Positions 1-11,761 of a stretch of 64,000 nucleotides of DNA are shown in pieces. The stretch covers positions 227,423,741 through 227,487,740 of the forward strand of contig CM041465.1 of the NCBI GenBank assembly GCA_023213395.1. The letters are read 5' to 3'. The DNA is from Cycas panzhihuaensis (Eukaryota; Cycadophyta). The translations under genes and the position numbers were made by a program. A model generated the notes under the pieces. It saw nothing but the letters and a program-made list of their open reading frames with translations. It ran no database searches and had not been told where the DNA came from. The stretch's first letter is position 1. Each line of letters opens with the position of its first letter.

Positions 1-104
1 CACCCCCCATATTATTATATTCCTACCTTTATGTCAACATATCCTATTAATCCTCGTGATGGAGGATCATAGCCTTCTCTAACATATGGTGTAGGGTCAC
101 GACA
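1..104 (-). repeat. 3' LTR of element A (partial, cut by window edge)
   Basis: This stretch is about 90% identical by eye to 16,202-16,306. The two copies share the landmarks CACCCCCCATATTATTATA and GGTGTAGGGTCAC. On the minus strand it begins with TGTC at 104. It is preceded by a purine-rich tract (complement of 105-119) that fits a polypurine tract, so it reads as the start of a minus-strand 3' LTR whose remainder lies left of the window. Confidence 0.65.
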
Positions 105-429
105 TTCTCTCTCCCCTCAGATGCTTCGCCCTCGAAGCATCCTGATACATAGATGCATGTGACTACCTCCTGGTACTAATGTCCACAAGATAGGTCCATC
201 AAAGGTTATCCAAAAGTCTATGCATAGAATAAGAATATATCCATCCCAAGTAGATCTTTATGTGTCCAGAATCTTTCTAACCTTAGAATCTCAAGCTTGA
301 ATGATATACATACCTAGGGTACTTAATTTGTGAGGGCTTTATATGATAAGTGCTTTGATACCAAGTCTCCCGATAATGTAGGTGTCGATAAGGTCCCACT
401 ATGGTTTATGCTCTAACTTTTGATGAGTG
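105..429 (-). other. 3' internal region of element A
   Basis: This stretch lies between the gag remnant and the 3' LTR. It holds a purine-rich tract on the minus strand at 105-119. It also holds a TGGTATCAAAGC motif (complement of about 352-363) that looks like an initiator-Met tRNA primer-binding site, but it is out of place for element A and may be chance or a trace of another element. I see no intact frame. Confidence 0.4.
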
Positions 430-898
430 GTATTCTTCCTTATCCTTGGCTATGACTGGTGGTATAGAATGGCAAAGAGTTTCTACTCTGTGACTATGGT
501 GCTCCTTTTCTCCCTCATTGTCTTTATTTTTCTCTTGACTTTGAGGAGTGGGGAGAATTCCTTATTCCACCTTTTGATTATACTTCTCAAGTATTTGATA
601 AGCTTCTTATTTATCTTTATCAAGGCTTTGTATCTCTTTCCATCAAGAAGCATTATATTTAAGAGAGATTTCTAATTTTAGTCAAAAAAATAAAATATAC
701 CAACTATATTATACTACTCCTTATACCAAAGATAAGTCTCTCCTTATAGATACATTAAGGCTACTTTAGTCATCTCTTTATTTTTGAGTAGTTATCATCA
801 AGTAATTTTAAATATGCTTACATATCCATGACCCAATCATCTATAGAAAGAGTCCCATCAATATTAAATGTACAAGGTATGGGCCTTTTTGTAGCCAT
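430..898 (-). pseudogene. gag remnant of element A
   Basis: On the minus strand an ATG at 898 opens a frame starting MATKRPIPCTF, followed by a DDWVMDM motif and then AYLKLLDDNYSKI. After a frameshift comes VALMYL, a stop, GETYLWYKE. This layout (hydrophobic W-containing start, then an A/L-x-YL-x-G-x-x-x-x-WY block) is that of the capsid region of plant LTR-retrotransposon Gag. Several stops and at least one frameshift make it a pseudogene. No protease, reverse transcriptase or integrase was seen between here and the 3' LTR at 104, so element A looks like a gag-only non-autonomous element. The family assignment within LTR elements is uncertain. Gypsy-1 sits only about 30 bp upstream of this ATG. 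Confidence 0.5.
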
Positions 899-928
899 GA
901 TAATATAGATTTGGGAGAGATTAGAGGG

Positions 929-3680
929 TGTCTATAGTTAGTTATTATTTCGACTCACCGAAATGGATCTGACGCAGTCGACTCAGGTAAGCTCAGGTAT
1001 GCTTCTTTCTTTTCACTTCTACTATTTCTTTGGAAAGGTTGACAGAAGTATTGCCTCATTGCATGACTGCTTGCTTCATTTGTATGATCACTTTGCATCC
1101 ATTTGGCTTGATCATGCTGCTTGTCGTATTGTGAGCCTATGACGACCTAGCGGGACCTACCTCTCCTCAAGGTAGGCATCCCCATGGCACTCTACGACCC
1201 TCCGCACTACCTCCACATTGCCTCAAGCCTCATTTGATTTGTATGACCCATTTATGCCTTGATTTTGAGCTCCTATCATGACGTTTCTGGGACCTTTAGC
1301 CCCTTGATGCCCCTTTTGGCCTCGTTCACATGACTTCTGGACTTTCCTAGTCACGTGGACAGGGGGGGAAGCCCCTCCCAAGCCTGCCACATCACCTTTT
1401 AAAGCTCATGTAACCTAGATTATTGCCATTCTACCTTTCTAGTCCCGCACCATTGTAAACTTAGCGGTACCGCGAAGTTTACCGTGGTGCGACTGTTATA
1501 AGTTATTTTTAAAAAACTGCCATGGTAATTCTCGCTTTTTCCACAAAATTGCCATGTGGCCTTGCATCCAACTTAGCCCTATTCGTTTGTTTAGGGCTGG
1601 GATGGGTATAAATCCAAAAGCCATCATCATTTTACCACTCTTGGATTTTTTTTTGCTCTCTAACTCAATTATTTTCTGTTGTAGTTTCTGCTCTTTCTTT
1701 CTCCCTTCTATAGGTGCATCTGCAGGCTTGCGTTTCCTACAACTCCAGCTTAGGATCCGCCTATAACAGCCCTTCTCCGTGGTGGGAAGATTCTCTCCAG
1801 GCATTCTCAAGCAAGTTTTGGCATGGTTCTCTTCCAGTTCGCCCCAACAAATGTCTCTTACAACTGCCTCTTGGGATATCTCCTGCAAAACCCTGCAAGA
1901 ACTCTCCTCTCTGCTAGTTGCAGGGGTAAACCTACCCTATTTTTAGCTCAACAACTATTTTAGACCCCCTTTTAAGGATTTATGGTATGTTATTCCCATG
2001 TTAGACTCATTTTCTAGTGTGTTTACTTGCTTCCTTCATGTTTGGCTGTAGCAAACCTTGTTTCCATTGAGTTTGGCCTTTTATTCTAGGTTTTTACCTT
2101 TTCTCCACTAGTTTTCCTTAAGGAAGTAGCGGGAGAAGATCCATAAAGGTTGGGAGAAGTGAGTAAGGTAGGGGTAGCCCCACTTAGGCCTACTCTCTAA
2201 GGGAAACCCCCTTCCCACCTTTCTTCTCATGCTCCCATGCTTCTCTTGGGTTAATTAGGAGAAGGTGGACCTTATGCCTACGCTGGATTATCAGCATGTG
2301 CAACCCTTGCTGCATTGATTCTAGGCTCGCACGCCTCTCATTTGGACTCCTGTGATGTCCCTAATGTTGTTGGGTTTCCCTTGAAAACCTTGGTAGGGGT
2401 TTGTATCTGGATTATTGCCCGTAGCCACTCCATCACCTTTCTACCTCTCCAACACTTTGCTATACTTATCCTCATGCTTCTTGGCTATCATAAGTTACCT
2501 TTTGCCCCTACCTTGTTGTGCTAAAGGGTTGTGTGGAGAACCTAGTAGAGGGTTTGGCCATCTTGAGGCTTCTCTTCACTCCTTCTTGCTTGATGTACAT
2601 GTTTGCTTGAGGGAAGATTGGAGTTATTTATAGCAGTTGTTTTCCTAACTTAATATAATAATTTGATATATATATCACATACACTTGCATATATATATAG
2701 CTCTCTTTGCAGCCCCCTTCTTGGAAGGGATAAGTTCTTGCATGCGCAGGTTGAAGTGATTTTTCGTGAAAGGAGAAGACCTCTAAATCTGGGTATGCTT
2801 TACCCTCCTTTCCTTTCTTTCATTCTATTTTGCTTCCTTTTGCTCCGCTTTCTTTTCATAAGGGGAAGGTAAGGAAGCCCCATCTTTTGCATCAATCTTT
2901 ATCACACATCCATCGGCTAGTGAGAGGATGTACGTTGTGTGTGGGTGAGGTCTCCCATCAGCCGCTACACCTCTCAGGTATGCACATCTCTTTCTTTATC
3001 CCTCCATTTCTCCTTTTTGCTTTTATTTAAATCTATGTTCTAGCTAGATAGACCACATGAAAGTAAAAGGTTAAATGGTGTTGATTGTTTGCACTTATAT
3101 GTCATATGCTTGACTCATATAAGAAGGACTTTATAAGAACCCCCCTTTCCTCTTCCTCTTCCTACCAACCTAAACATACCCTTAGGTGTATTCTGTTTAG
3201 CATTGTTTGCTTGCACACATAGTATTTGTTCTTTTTGCCCCTTTGCCTCTTTATTTGTTAAAGGAAGACAGCTTAGGTGCCTCTCTCTCTCTATCTCTTG
3301 ATTTTATTTGCCTTGACCAAATAACCAAGAGAGATCCACTTACATCGTAGGCCTTCACGTACCCCATTCACATCCATCTCCCTTCATCATAGGGAAACCA
3401 CTTGAGGATTTCTCTTTTCTCCTTCCGGCCATCCAAGGGTGGGAGGACCTTCCTCTCGAGACCATCCAGGCTACCTCTGTATACACTATCTCTCTTCTAA
3501 ATTGAGGGCTACTTTAAGGTAGTTGGGTGCCATTTGTAGGTCCCAAACTTGTGCTCTGACGCACGGGGCACCCTGCATGGTGCTCTCTTTGCTTGTAGGA
3601 TCTTGCCCACACCTTCAACATCACTATTGTTTACCATCATTCCTATTTAGCTTAGTAACTATCCCATAGGCGCACATCCA
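929..3680 (+). repeat. 5' LTR of Gypsy-1
   Basis: This 2.75-kb repeat aligns along its whole length with 12,596-15,351. The start is set by TG at 929 matched to the TGTTTCC that follows the polypurine tract of the 3' copy. The end is CA at 3,680, just before the primer-binding site. Landmarks in both copies include a 46-bp palindrome (1,446-1,491), a short AT tract (2,668-2,699) and a CT-rich run near 3,280. Short open frames inside (for example 1,496-1,888 and 2,315-3,030) have no coding character and are repeated in the other LTR. Confidence 0.85.
1446..1491. repeat. 46-bp LTR palindrome
   Basis: Two 23-nt arms meet at the central GGTACC with three mismatches by eye. The left arm begins CGCACCA and contains GTAAACTT; the right arm contains AAGTTTAC and ends TGGTGCG. 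The equivalent site in the 3' LTR is 13,097-13,142. A cruciform, an RNA hairpin or a protein-binding palindrome are all possible. Confidence 0.7.
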
Positions 3681-3681
3681 C

Positions 3682-3700
3682 TAGCGACCATACTGGGGAC
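3682..3700 (+). promoter_or_regulatory. primer-binding site of Gypsy-1
   Basis: TAGCGACCATACTGGGGAC starts two bases after the 5' LTR. It resembles the TGGCGCCGTTGCCGGGGAC-type site of many plant Ty3 elements, with the leading TGG decayed to TAG. The same place in Gypsy-2 reads TGGCAACCATACTGGGGGC, which supports the call. Confidence 0.65.
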
Positions 3701-3874
3701 CTACCAGTAAGGGAACTAGTTCATATCCCTTTTGTTGGTACTACTACCTTTTAGTGGTCTTTTCCACTTATCTCTTTTGTTGGGCAGCCCCCAACACATA
3801 CTTTGTATTTCTCTTTGCTCTTCTAATGTAGTGGCAAGTTTTGTATGTGACATTTCTCACATCGTCTACGTGGT

Positions 3875-6470
3875 TTGCCTCCATTATTAAAGGACCCTAC
3901 ATATCGTCTTCTTTCATTGTTAGATTCTGATTCGACAATGGAAGGATACCCTTTAGATTGGGCTTATCATGTCTTTGCTTTGGGAGCTTATGAGTTCCCC
4001 ACATCCATTATAAGATATGCCCAAGAAGGTGATGATTCTATTTACTATCTGGGTGATTGACATCACCCACTTGATGCCCATCCCTCTACTCATAGAGGAG
4101 AGAGTCCATCTCCTCTTGAGATTCACCACCTAGTTGGTGATTCTTATGAGGAGTGCTCTACTTCATTTAAGGTCTCGTCTACCCCCTATGATCACGTAGA
4201 TACCCCTCTTGCTGACGTGGTTGAAGCCCTTAGCGAGTGCTTTCAAGCTGCTCGTCTTCAATCACATCCTAGATAGTTTAAAAATGTCTTGTGTGGTGGG
4301 GCATCCTCCTCATCCACACCTATCCCACCATCTTCATGTGCATCTACACCGCCCACAACAAGCAACCCCTTTGTGCCTACACATTCATCTTGCTCTATCT
4401 CTACATCTACCTTAGGGACGTCTATCGCACCTGCTATTCCTCATCATGGTCCTAGCTCTTTGGGACCCTCTCATGGTATGTCTTTCTCCCAACTAGGGGT
4501 TAGCATACCTTTTCCTAGTCAAGCCAACATGCCACTTCCTAACGTGGTGTATGCATTTCCTAGTAGCCCTAGAGGTCCTACTAATATCTCTACTACTAGC
4601 CATGTGGGATCCACTCTAATGTATACTCAAAACCAACCTAATGCCCCTTCTCTTTATGTACCCCTAGGCTGTACTTCTCAGCCTTGGGGGCATAGTAAAG
4701 GGAATCATATTATAGCTTACGAAGTAGACCCATTACATCTATATGGGGTGGCACCACCCACAAGTGGCCCATATGGATAAAACCTAGTTCCACACCCTTC
4801 CTTTCCTCCATCCTGTGTAGCCCCTTATGCTGCGCCTTTGCAAGGAAACCCAATTTCCTTTTAAAGCACATACCCTCAAGTCCCTTTTCAATAAGGGATG
4901 TTTCCTCAAGGAGGGATGGGCTTATCACCCCCATCTGTCCCTTGCCCATTACCTCCTATATCATTTGTCGATCCTATGGTCTAGGCAAGGGCACGTCCCT
5001 TCATGGATTATAGATCGACACCATTATCTATTGAGGCGTTAAGAACCAATTTGTTGCCTTATCCTCCCGAAGTTCCTAAGTTCGATGGAACTTCATCATA
5101 GGATCAAGCAGAGCATGTCTGTAGTTTCTCTATGGCGTGCATTGATTACTGGGCCTATGATCACATACTAATGAGATTATTTCTATATTCTTTATAAGGC
5201 AATGCCCTTAAATGGTTTTATCGTCTGCCTGTCTATTCCATTTTCTCGTTCCAACAACTTGTAGATGAGTTCATCAATTATTTTGATGTGGCTTGTCTAT
5301 TCGAAAGTGGAATGAAATCCCTTCTTTCGCTTAAACAAGGTCACAATAAAATGAATCATGACTTTGTACGACGATTTCATGACCTCCTCCATTCCACTAA
5401 GGCTACTTTGCCTGAGGAATTAAAGAGGGATCTCTTCATTAATGCACTTCACAGCGAAGTCCATGTGGAAGTCCTTAAGATGGAGGCAACCACATGCGAT
5501 TCTGCCATCGTAAAATGCTTAGTGCTTAAGGCTATTGAGATCCAGGCTATACTCAAGAAGCCTCTCAAGCCCTCATAATGTTGTGAGGCACCACCCTAAA
5601 CCAAAGAAACCAAACCATAACAATCCACTAGGTCCTCTTCTCATCTAACTGAGAAGATCCTAAATCTACTCACCTCTATTATATGTTCATTTGAACGTAT
5701 GATGAAGGAACTTAAACTGCAAGCTCCTTCATCACCCACTTCCAACAAACAAATCCAATAAGCTACTTAAGTTGCCCTTCCTAAGGGTGGTAATACCTAG
5801 TCCTCTCAAGCAAGGAAGCTAGATTCCTCACTTGAGAAGAAGTGGTATTCCATTCATGAGGAGTGTTTCCATGACAACTCACATTGTAGGGCTCAACATC
5901 TTAAGGATGCCCCACAATGTAACTCATCTCCTAAACGGGCCTCAAAGCCCAACTTAGACCAACCAGTCCACAAGGATCTATTCCCCAAGTATGAGGAGCA
6001 CGATCATAATGCTCAACCCAAGAACAACTGAAACCAGGGAAGATCTCTGAATTTCCGTCCTTCACGTGATAAGGGGAAGGGCATCCAGGATTCGTCTTCT
6101 TCTTTGCATTCCCCCAACCAACGTACTGTCTCACCTTTGCGGTCTCAGAATAAGGGAAAGAAGGTAATCCAAATGCTTAAGACCACCCCCTTATATGCCT
6201 TAACTTGGTCTCAAGCCACTAAAGAGGCAATCAATGCCTCTTCTTCTGCTCCACACTCTGATCCTCTTCTGGAAACCTCCATTTCGGAAGTCCCGTTACT
6301 TCCCAAGACTATTCCTGTTCATCTAGGTCGCTACGATTTCAGCAGAGCCCTTCCTCAATTCACAGCAAAGGGGAAGGCCTTTTCTGTTGTCGACGAGCTT
6401 TGTACCGTGGCTGCTGGGATGTCCATTATGGATGTCTTGAGAAGTTATCCCGAATAACAGACACTCCTTT
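3875..6470 (+). pseudogene. gag of Gypsy-1
   Basis: A broken Gag polyprotein spreads over several frames. Residues opening MPPLLKDPTYR (3,875-4,060) are followed by a Pro/Ser/Thr-rich stretch (4,289-4,780). The capsid segment (about 5,065-5,575) opens with VPKFDGTSS, then MACIDYWAYDHILMRLF. It continues with a long open piece at 5,288-5,578 that includes GHNKMNHDFVRRFHDLL, typical of the retrotransposon gag domain. A Cys/His segment near 5,840-5,920 (EECFHDNSH) may be a decayed zinc knuckle. A 117-codon open piece (6,104-6,457) is the C-terminal part. Multiple in-frame stops make it non-functional. The minus-strand Gypsy-2 carries a clear homologue (VPKFDGTSS, then VCIDYSAYDHILMKLF), so this is one family. 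Confidence 0.8.
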
Positions 6471-6589
6471 TGGAAGCTTTAGGGTTGAATGACATGCCCA
6501 TTCACGCTTTGGGTATTGCCCAAAGCCATGAGCCCATTATTTCCTTTGACCCTAAAGATCTTCCCCTCGCTTATGAAAGGGAACACCAA

Positions 6590-6950
6590 TGGAATTTCCC
6601 TTTCACCATCACTATTGACACACTAGACTGTACCCTATGAAGGATCGTTGTTGACAACAGTTCTTCCATTAATACCATGCCCTTGCGCGTTATGCAAGAG
6701 CTTGGCATTTCTGCCTTAGAACTCGTTCCATGGCGATGCTAAGGCTACGACGATAGTGAAAAGACTCCATTGGGATCTGTTTCGATCCCGCTCACTCTCG
6801 AGGGCAAGACTGTCCTCGTCGACATTGTAGTCCTTGACATAGACATCGACTACAATCTTCTCTTGGGTTGACCATGGCTCGATCATATGGGAGCTGTGTG
6901 TTCAACCCATTGAGGGTAACTTAAGTTCATCCATGATGGACGAATGAGGG
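6590..6950 (+). pseudogene. aspartic protease region of Gypsy-1
   Basis: The conceptual frame reads FPFTITIDTLDCTL, a stop, then RIVVDNSSSINTMPL, and later YNLLLG, a stop, PWLDH. The D-N-S-S motif with the following INTMPL and the downstream YNLLLGRPW-like block match the retropepsin of Tat-lineage plant Ty3 elements, where DNGS replaces the usual DSG/DTG (established knowledge). At least four stops break it. The downstream linker (6,951-7,500) contains SYGYLTFFSDNESYDEDKD, which has a recognisable counterpart in Gypsy-2 at about 28,805-29,008. Confidence 0.7.
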
Positions 6951-7533
6951 TTGTTTCCCATAAATGACCACCTGTCAAACAAACTCAACTTACTAACCAA
7001 GCAAGCCATGGTCATACGAAGGGAGACAAAGGCCCTTCTACTCATACCTCAGCTTGCTCCATTGGCATACCCGATTCATCCCATCTTGAAGAAGATCCTA
7101 CATCTTCTTCCTCTAGTCTTACTCGCTTTGCTCTTATTGGTGTTAGGAGCTATGGGTACCTTACCTTCTTTAGTGACAACGAGTCCTATGATGAGGATAA
7201 GGACTTTCCTCACCCTGTTTCTTTCCTCCGTACTAGTAGGAGGTACCCTTCTTATTCTAGGTCCCAACCTAGAACCCCTCTTATTGGAGAGACCAGTCAT
7301 CTACTTGTATCACATGTCATCGCACGCATTGACCCACAAGTCCTTGATTCTTCTTCTCCATCACCCCCGCAGGTGATGGCCTTGAGGAACTTTCTTCCGC
7401 TCCTTCCAAGGAGCCCCTTCCTAAATCTCCCTTAGAGTCTTTTAGGGATGTTGGGCAACCTATAGACCATCGTAGCTCCGTTGCTCCAACTTCCTCCCGC
7501 ACCCTATCTATTCAAAGTAAGGTCATCAATGGG

Positions 7534-7968
7534 GTGGATTACTTCGAAGATGATAAGGCTTTACTTAAGTACTTAGTGGGCTCTGTACCCAACCTAGTCG
7601 AGAGTCCCTCTCTACTAGTTTCCCTTCAAGGTCTCATCGATAAGGAGTCTATCTATCAGGCTTACCTCTTAGACCTCGGGGGCTTGGATGAGAGACGTTT
7701 AGCCACCTACCAGGCTAACCTCACATCTAAGGCCCGCTCACAAAGGACCTACAATAAATATCTTCATTCCCGTCCTTTATATCCCGAGGACCATGTCCTC
7801 AAATTAGAATATCTCCACGATTGCTTGACTAAATTCGTACCTAAATGGATTGGTCCCTTTGTCGTTTTCGAGAGCCTCGATAATGGTGCCTATAGGATCG
7901 CCACCCTGGAAGGCTTTGAGTTTGAGAAAGTCATTAACGGGAAATTCCTCAAAAAATTCTACTCATGA
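7534..7968 (+). CDS. integrase C-terminal fragment of Gypsy-1
   Basis: A 144-codon open frame. Residues about 20-80 match the segment that precedes the C-terminal domain in Ty3 integrases (SLQGLIDKES, then LDERRLATYQANL, then YNKYLHSR). Residues about 100-144 show the GPY/F-like chromatin-tether module: KFVPKWIGPFVV, then NGAYRIATLEG, ending FLKKFYS. The zinc-binding HHCC and catalytic DDE core that should lie upstream are absent, and so are reverse transcriptase and its RNase H. The frame therefore marks the downstream edge of a large deletion whose junction lies somewhere in 7,400-7,620. It ends with TGA at 7,966-7,968, just before a non-coding spacer. It is a fragment, not a working integrase. 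Confidence 0.75.
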   Translation: MDYFEDDKALLKYLVGSVPNLVESPSLLVSLQGLIDKESIYQAYLLDLGGLDERRLATYQANLTSKARSQRTYNKYLHSRPLYPEDHVLKLEYLHDCLTKFVPKWIGPFVVFESLDNGAYRIATLEGFEFEKVINGKFLKKFYS

Positions 7969-8739
7969 CTTCGTCATTACCTTATCCACGCTTCAAAATG
8001 AGCCTAAACTACCATCTTAAGCTTGTTCCCATTCCTCCTAGCCACTGGCAGAATGGTGGCTTAGGATGGCCTTCTCATTTCTTTTTTGTTCCTCCCACAG
8101 AACCTCTGCTTGCATTCCCCTTAGAACCTTGTCCTCCTATTTGAGCATCCCCCAGTTAGGATGACATTTTGGAGTGCCGTCACTTTCATCCTATCTGGTA
8201 TTTCCTTTGCATATCCCACTATGCTCCCATGTGGACATGCGTATTGCCTTGTTTCCTAGCCCCACATATGTCCATCGCCTCTACCCATGGTGATCGTGTG
8301 TGCTCCTATTAGGAACATGGTCCCACATAAAAGGAAATGCACATAACCTAAACAAATTTCGTAACACAACACTCATACAATAATCAGCTCAAAGTGTAAT
8401 CATATATATATCCTCGTGCATCCGTGCAGCCTCATACACATGCATAAATATGTAAACAAAACATACATATCATCCATCACATATTATGATACACATTGTC
8501 ATATACTAAATGGGGTATCAATCACCCTGTCTATATACATAAAAAATAATTATGTGTCATATTATACAAATGGTATGGTACATCATCTGTGTGAAGCCGG
8601 TGTCCTTACACGGAGGGTATAATCATGTGACTACATATGATGACTCCCTGGAGGTATGTGCTTTCCTGTGTCTAAAACAAAAAACTAGATACCCTACTCT
8701 ACTGCTGCCCTGCCCCTGGGGCATCATCTCCTGCGGACC
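7969..8739. other. Gypsy-1 spacer
   Basis: Non-coding spacer. A GAGCCTAAACTACC motif at about 7,999-8,012 recurs on the minus strand in Gypsy-2 near 28,180, showing that the spacer is part of the family. The AT-rich part (8,340-8,600) has no coding character. Confidence 0.5.
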
Positions 8740-10680
8740 ACATCCCTCTGAGACTCCTCCTCAGTCTCCATGAGCCTCCTGTTCCACTCTCCTCATCTCG
8801 TGGCCTCCTTGGGCTTGTCGTCATCATGTGGGTCTATGTCCTGCTCCACGCTGACCTCACTGCCACCTCGTCTACCAGTCGATCTTATCATGCATGGATA
8901 CAATCCAGCTCCATCTCCACAAGGCAGAGCCTCTCCTCTATCCCCCGGAGGAGCTCTTCCATCACTACTAGCCGAATATGGCTCTCCATATCCCCTTCGG
9001 CTCCTCCTTGAGCCTCTAGTGCTTGCACCCAACTCTGTAGAGCATCCCTCTCTACTCAGGTGGTGTCCAACTCTGCCTGCTATTGTCCCACATGAATCTC
9101 GTACTCCTGGGAATCTGTGACCCATATATCTCTCGCCCTTATCAATGGGGCAAATGCTACTGTGTGGCCACCTACCGATCTGGGCTCATCACCCACGTGG
9201 ATGGGAGGTTGCCCCTTTGTGTAGGCTTGAGGGAATATCTATTGAACTACTGCCTTTACCAATCTATCGATGTCTGCTATACCTACAATCTAACATATCA
9301 TATAATAGTACATGTCTATATATATATCAAACCAAAAATCAAACTATATATACATCTGGCAATCAAACGACGACAGGAGAAGGTCATGTCTCACCTGGTG
9401 CAGCTGCCAGCTCCTCTACTCTGGTGGATCGCCTGCTCCTGGTACTCCACTAGCTGCAGGTACCTCTTCCTCCTCAGGTACCTCCTTTGCCACTGCCTCA
9501 ACTACTGGGGTATCCCTCCTCTCTGCAGCTGGTGCAGCTACCTCTACGGATCTCCTGACGATCTGTAGCCTGCAGGCTCATGTCACTCGGCCCCTACTCT
9601 CCTCTACAGCTCCTGATGGGCCTGCCTCTCTACCTGTAGCCCCTGACAGACCTGCTCATCTACCTGTGGTCCCTAATGGACCTCCCTCTCCTGTAGCTCG
9701 TGATGGGCCCGACCCATCACCTCCATCGCCACCGTCATCATCTCCTGGGGGCACTCCTACCCCACCTGCCTCATCATCGCTATCCCACCTCACTGCTCTG
9801 TATGGATCTGCTTTGAAGTCTGTTATAGTGAGGAGGTCTAGCTATGTGGCCTCCACTGAGCGACAGATAGGTGCCTGGTCCTCGGTCCCTCTCAACCTAG
9901 TCTGCCACCTGTGTACCATTGGGGCCTACTTTGAGATAGGGTGTGGTCCCCCTGTCGGTGCTACTGCTCCAAAGTGGTAAAAAAACTAGCACTGTAGCAA
10001 CGTACTGTATGATAATCTGCCTCTCCCTACTACCTGAATAACATCCAACTATGCGACAAGGTTCGCCGCTATGAGGGTAGCCTAGTCCATCCTCTCTCCT
10101 ACCTCGCACTGACATACAACATCCATCCATCCTCCTAGTATATCCCTATAATTCTATTTCTGGGATATCTAGAACAGAATGCACAATGTAATCAATTTCC
10201 TCACCCGAGGAACTCCTGACATCACCATGGTCTGGAGAGGAATCCCTCATCTCTCCCACCTATCTGAACCTGTAAAGAATGTAGTAGCCTCCCTATGTAC
10301 TGCCTCATTGCTGGGCAATGCTCCTAGTGTCACCGGCCTCCCTATCGCTGGTACTCCCAGTATCCTCCTGATATCCTCGGGTGTCACTGATACATCCCCC
10401 ACTTGGGGTAAGTGGAAGACATGTCTCTGCATGTCCCAATGTGACACTATATCTACCAGTAATCAATGATCTAATATGTACTGGGGTGTCCTCGTGACCT
10501 TCAGTGGGCCACATCTGAGTAGGATCTTTCTATCCTCTCTCACGACCTGTAAAACACCATAGAACACGTTAGATTCAAGCCTATACTCATCTCTCGTCCT
10601 CTAGACTGCCTCTTAGCCTCACTTGGTCGAGATTTAGGGTCCCTCAGGTCCCCATCTTCTTTTTTGTGTAGTTCTATGTT
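8740..10680 (-). pseudogene. antisense extra gene of Gypsy-1, plant-mobile-domain-like, with intron
   Basis: On the strand opposite to gag-pol lies a decayed gene. A TTTTACAG acceptor precedes the main exon at about 10,550. That exon reads RKILLRCGPLKVTRTPQYIL, then (10,447-10,250) HVFHLPQVGDVSVTPEDIRR, then ILGVPAIGRPVTLG. The FHLP...GE/GD-x-[ST]-x-T-x-x-D-[VI]...LLG[LV]P..GRPV arrangement is the core of the plant mobile domain (PMD), known from transposases and from host MAIN/MAIL proteins. Next come DFKADPYRAVRWDSDDEAG and a Gly/Pro/Asp-rich linker (about 9,800-9,590). A 112-bp intron (9,283-9,394; GTGAGA...TTGTAG) joins two open segments in frame. The second exon has a Leu/Glu-rich coiled coil (about 9,070-8,900: EELLRGIEERLCLVEMEL). 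Stops and frameshifts show it is dead. The long open frames on the plus strand here are its shadows. Confidence 0.65.
9283..9394 (-). other. intron of the antisense PMD-like gene
   Basis: On the minus strand the donor CACCAG|GTGAGA is at 9,394 and the acceptor TTGTAG|GTATAG is at 9,283. Removing these 112 AT-rich bases fuses VEELAAAP with GIADIDRLVKAV without a frame change. The intron is much more AT-rich than the flanking exons. Confidence 0.6.
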
Positions 10681-11689
10681 TGCACTACACCAAACTTCAC
10701 AGTACCATGGAGTTTGGCCTAGGTCTCGTGGTGATCGGGGCCCCGCGACAAAGATCATGACACTGCGATCTTTGCCATGGTGCGAACGTCACCCCCCCAA
10801 AAGGGGGGGTCTTCTACCCAAAAAATTAAAAAAATTTATTCCAAGCGGGCCACAGCCAGGCCCACTAGGACCAGGATTACCTAATGCCATAGTCCTACTT
10901 CTCTCTAAGGCCAATTTGGACTCTAGGAGGTCATTTTTTACACATATGGGGCCTAAAAAGCTACATCAAAACACCAAAAAGTATTAAACTTTAAAGCACG
11001 AGATGGGTTGAGTTTTTAGAGATCCACTCATTGGGTCTAGTTGTGCACTCATCATCTCGTCCCTGTGGTCCCAATGGCTGTCCTCCGGCTCTAACCTGAT
11101 GGTCAAATCTCTCTCAATGTGCCTTCAAAGTCAGGTGGCACTCCGCTACATAAGGAATAGGCTCTGGATTCGTTCAAGATCCTGTGAAAATGAACTCTGT
11201 TTTCATTGATTTTCCTTACATAGGCAGGGGCCCCGATAGGCATTACCTCCATTTTCACTCTTGTGATAACCCTTTGGACCATTTCTTATCCCCGATCATC
11301 TTTGCCTTCATGCCCTATTTCTTATTGTGCTCCTATAGCCTTCATTTTGCTCATTCTGTTGGGTGCATTAATGGCACCTTGCCGATGCATTTTTACGGAG
11401 TCCTTTTGCCTCGTTTCACATGTCACTCATGTGCATGCCCGAGTTTATACTCGTTTGGCTCATTTTGCCATCTTAGACTCATTCTTGCAGCCTGTTCCTG
11501 CCCCTAGGGTCTTCAAAGAGAATACTCCCCCCGTGAAGAGTCATCCTTTGCTTTCTCAAGCAACCTTTGGCATCCCAGGGTGCTCTTTTGCAGCCCGCTC
11601 CTAGCCAGTGGTCAGACAGCCTGCTCTTGTCCTTGGGTAGCCTCATTGCTAAGTCCTCCTAACCTTCACGGCTATTTATTGCCTGTCAT
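10681..11689. other. Gypsy-1 spacer with palindromes
   Basis: Mostly non-coding. At 10,690-10,717 a palindrome pairs CCAAACTTCA with its near complement around GTACC. It is similar in theme to the LTR palindrome. A second one pairs AAAGATC with GATCTTT near 10,750-10,775. A 113-codon open piece at 11,263-11,604 is of unknown meaning and may be the decayed lead-in to the RNase H gene. Confidence 0.4.
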
Positions 11690-11761
11690 ATGAGACTCTT
11701 TTACTTCAACTCTTATATTATCATACATTTTCTCCACCGAGACCTTTTCCTCTCATCGTCC

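Noticed and set aside
352-363. TGGTATCAAAGC primer-binding-like site on the minus strand
   Set aside because: No LTR edge beside it; it lies inside element A downstream of gag. Kept only as a note.
1496-3030. Several 60-130-codon frames in the left LTR
   Set aside because: They lie in a 2.75-kb LTR and their counterparts in the right LTR are broken or shifted; no domain signature.
9312-9980. 222-codon plus-strand frame (Pro/Ala/Ser-rich)
   Set aside because: It is the shadow of the antisense PMD-like gene; its middle is the reverse of the Gly/Pro/Asp-rich linker and its start lies in that gene's intron.
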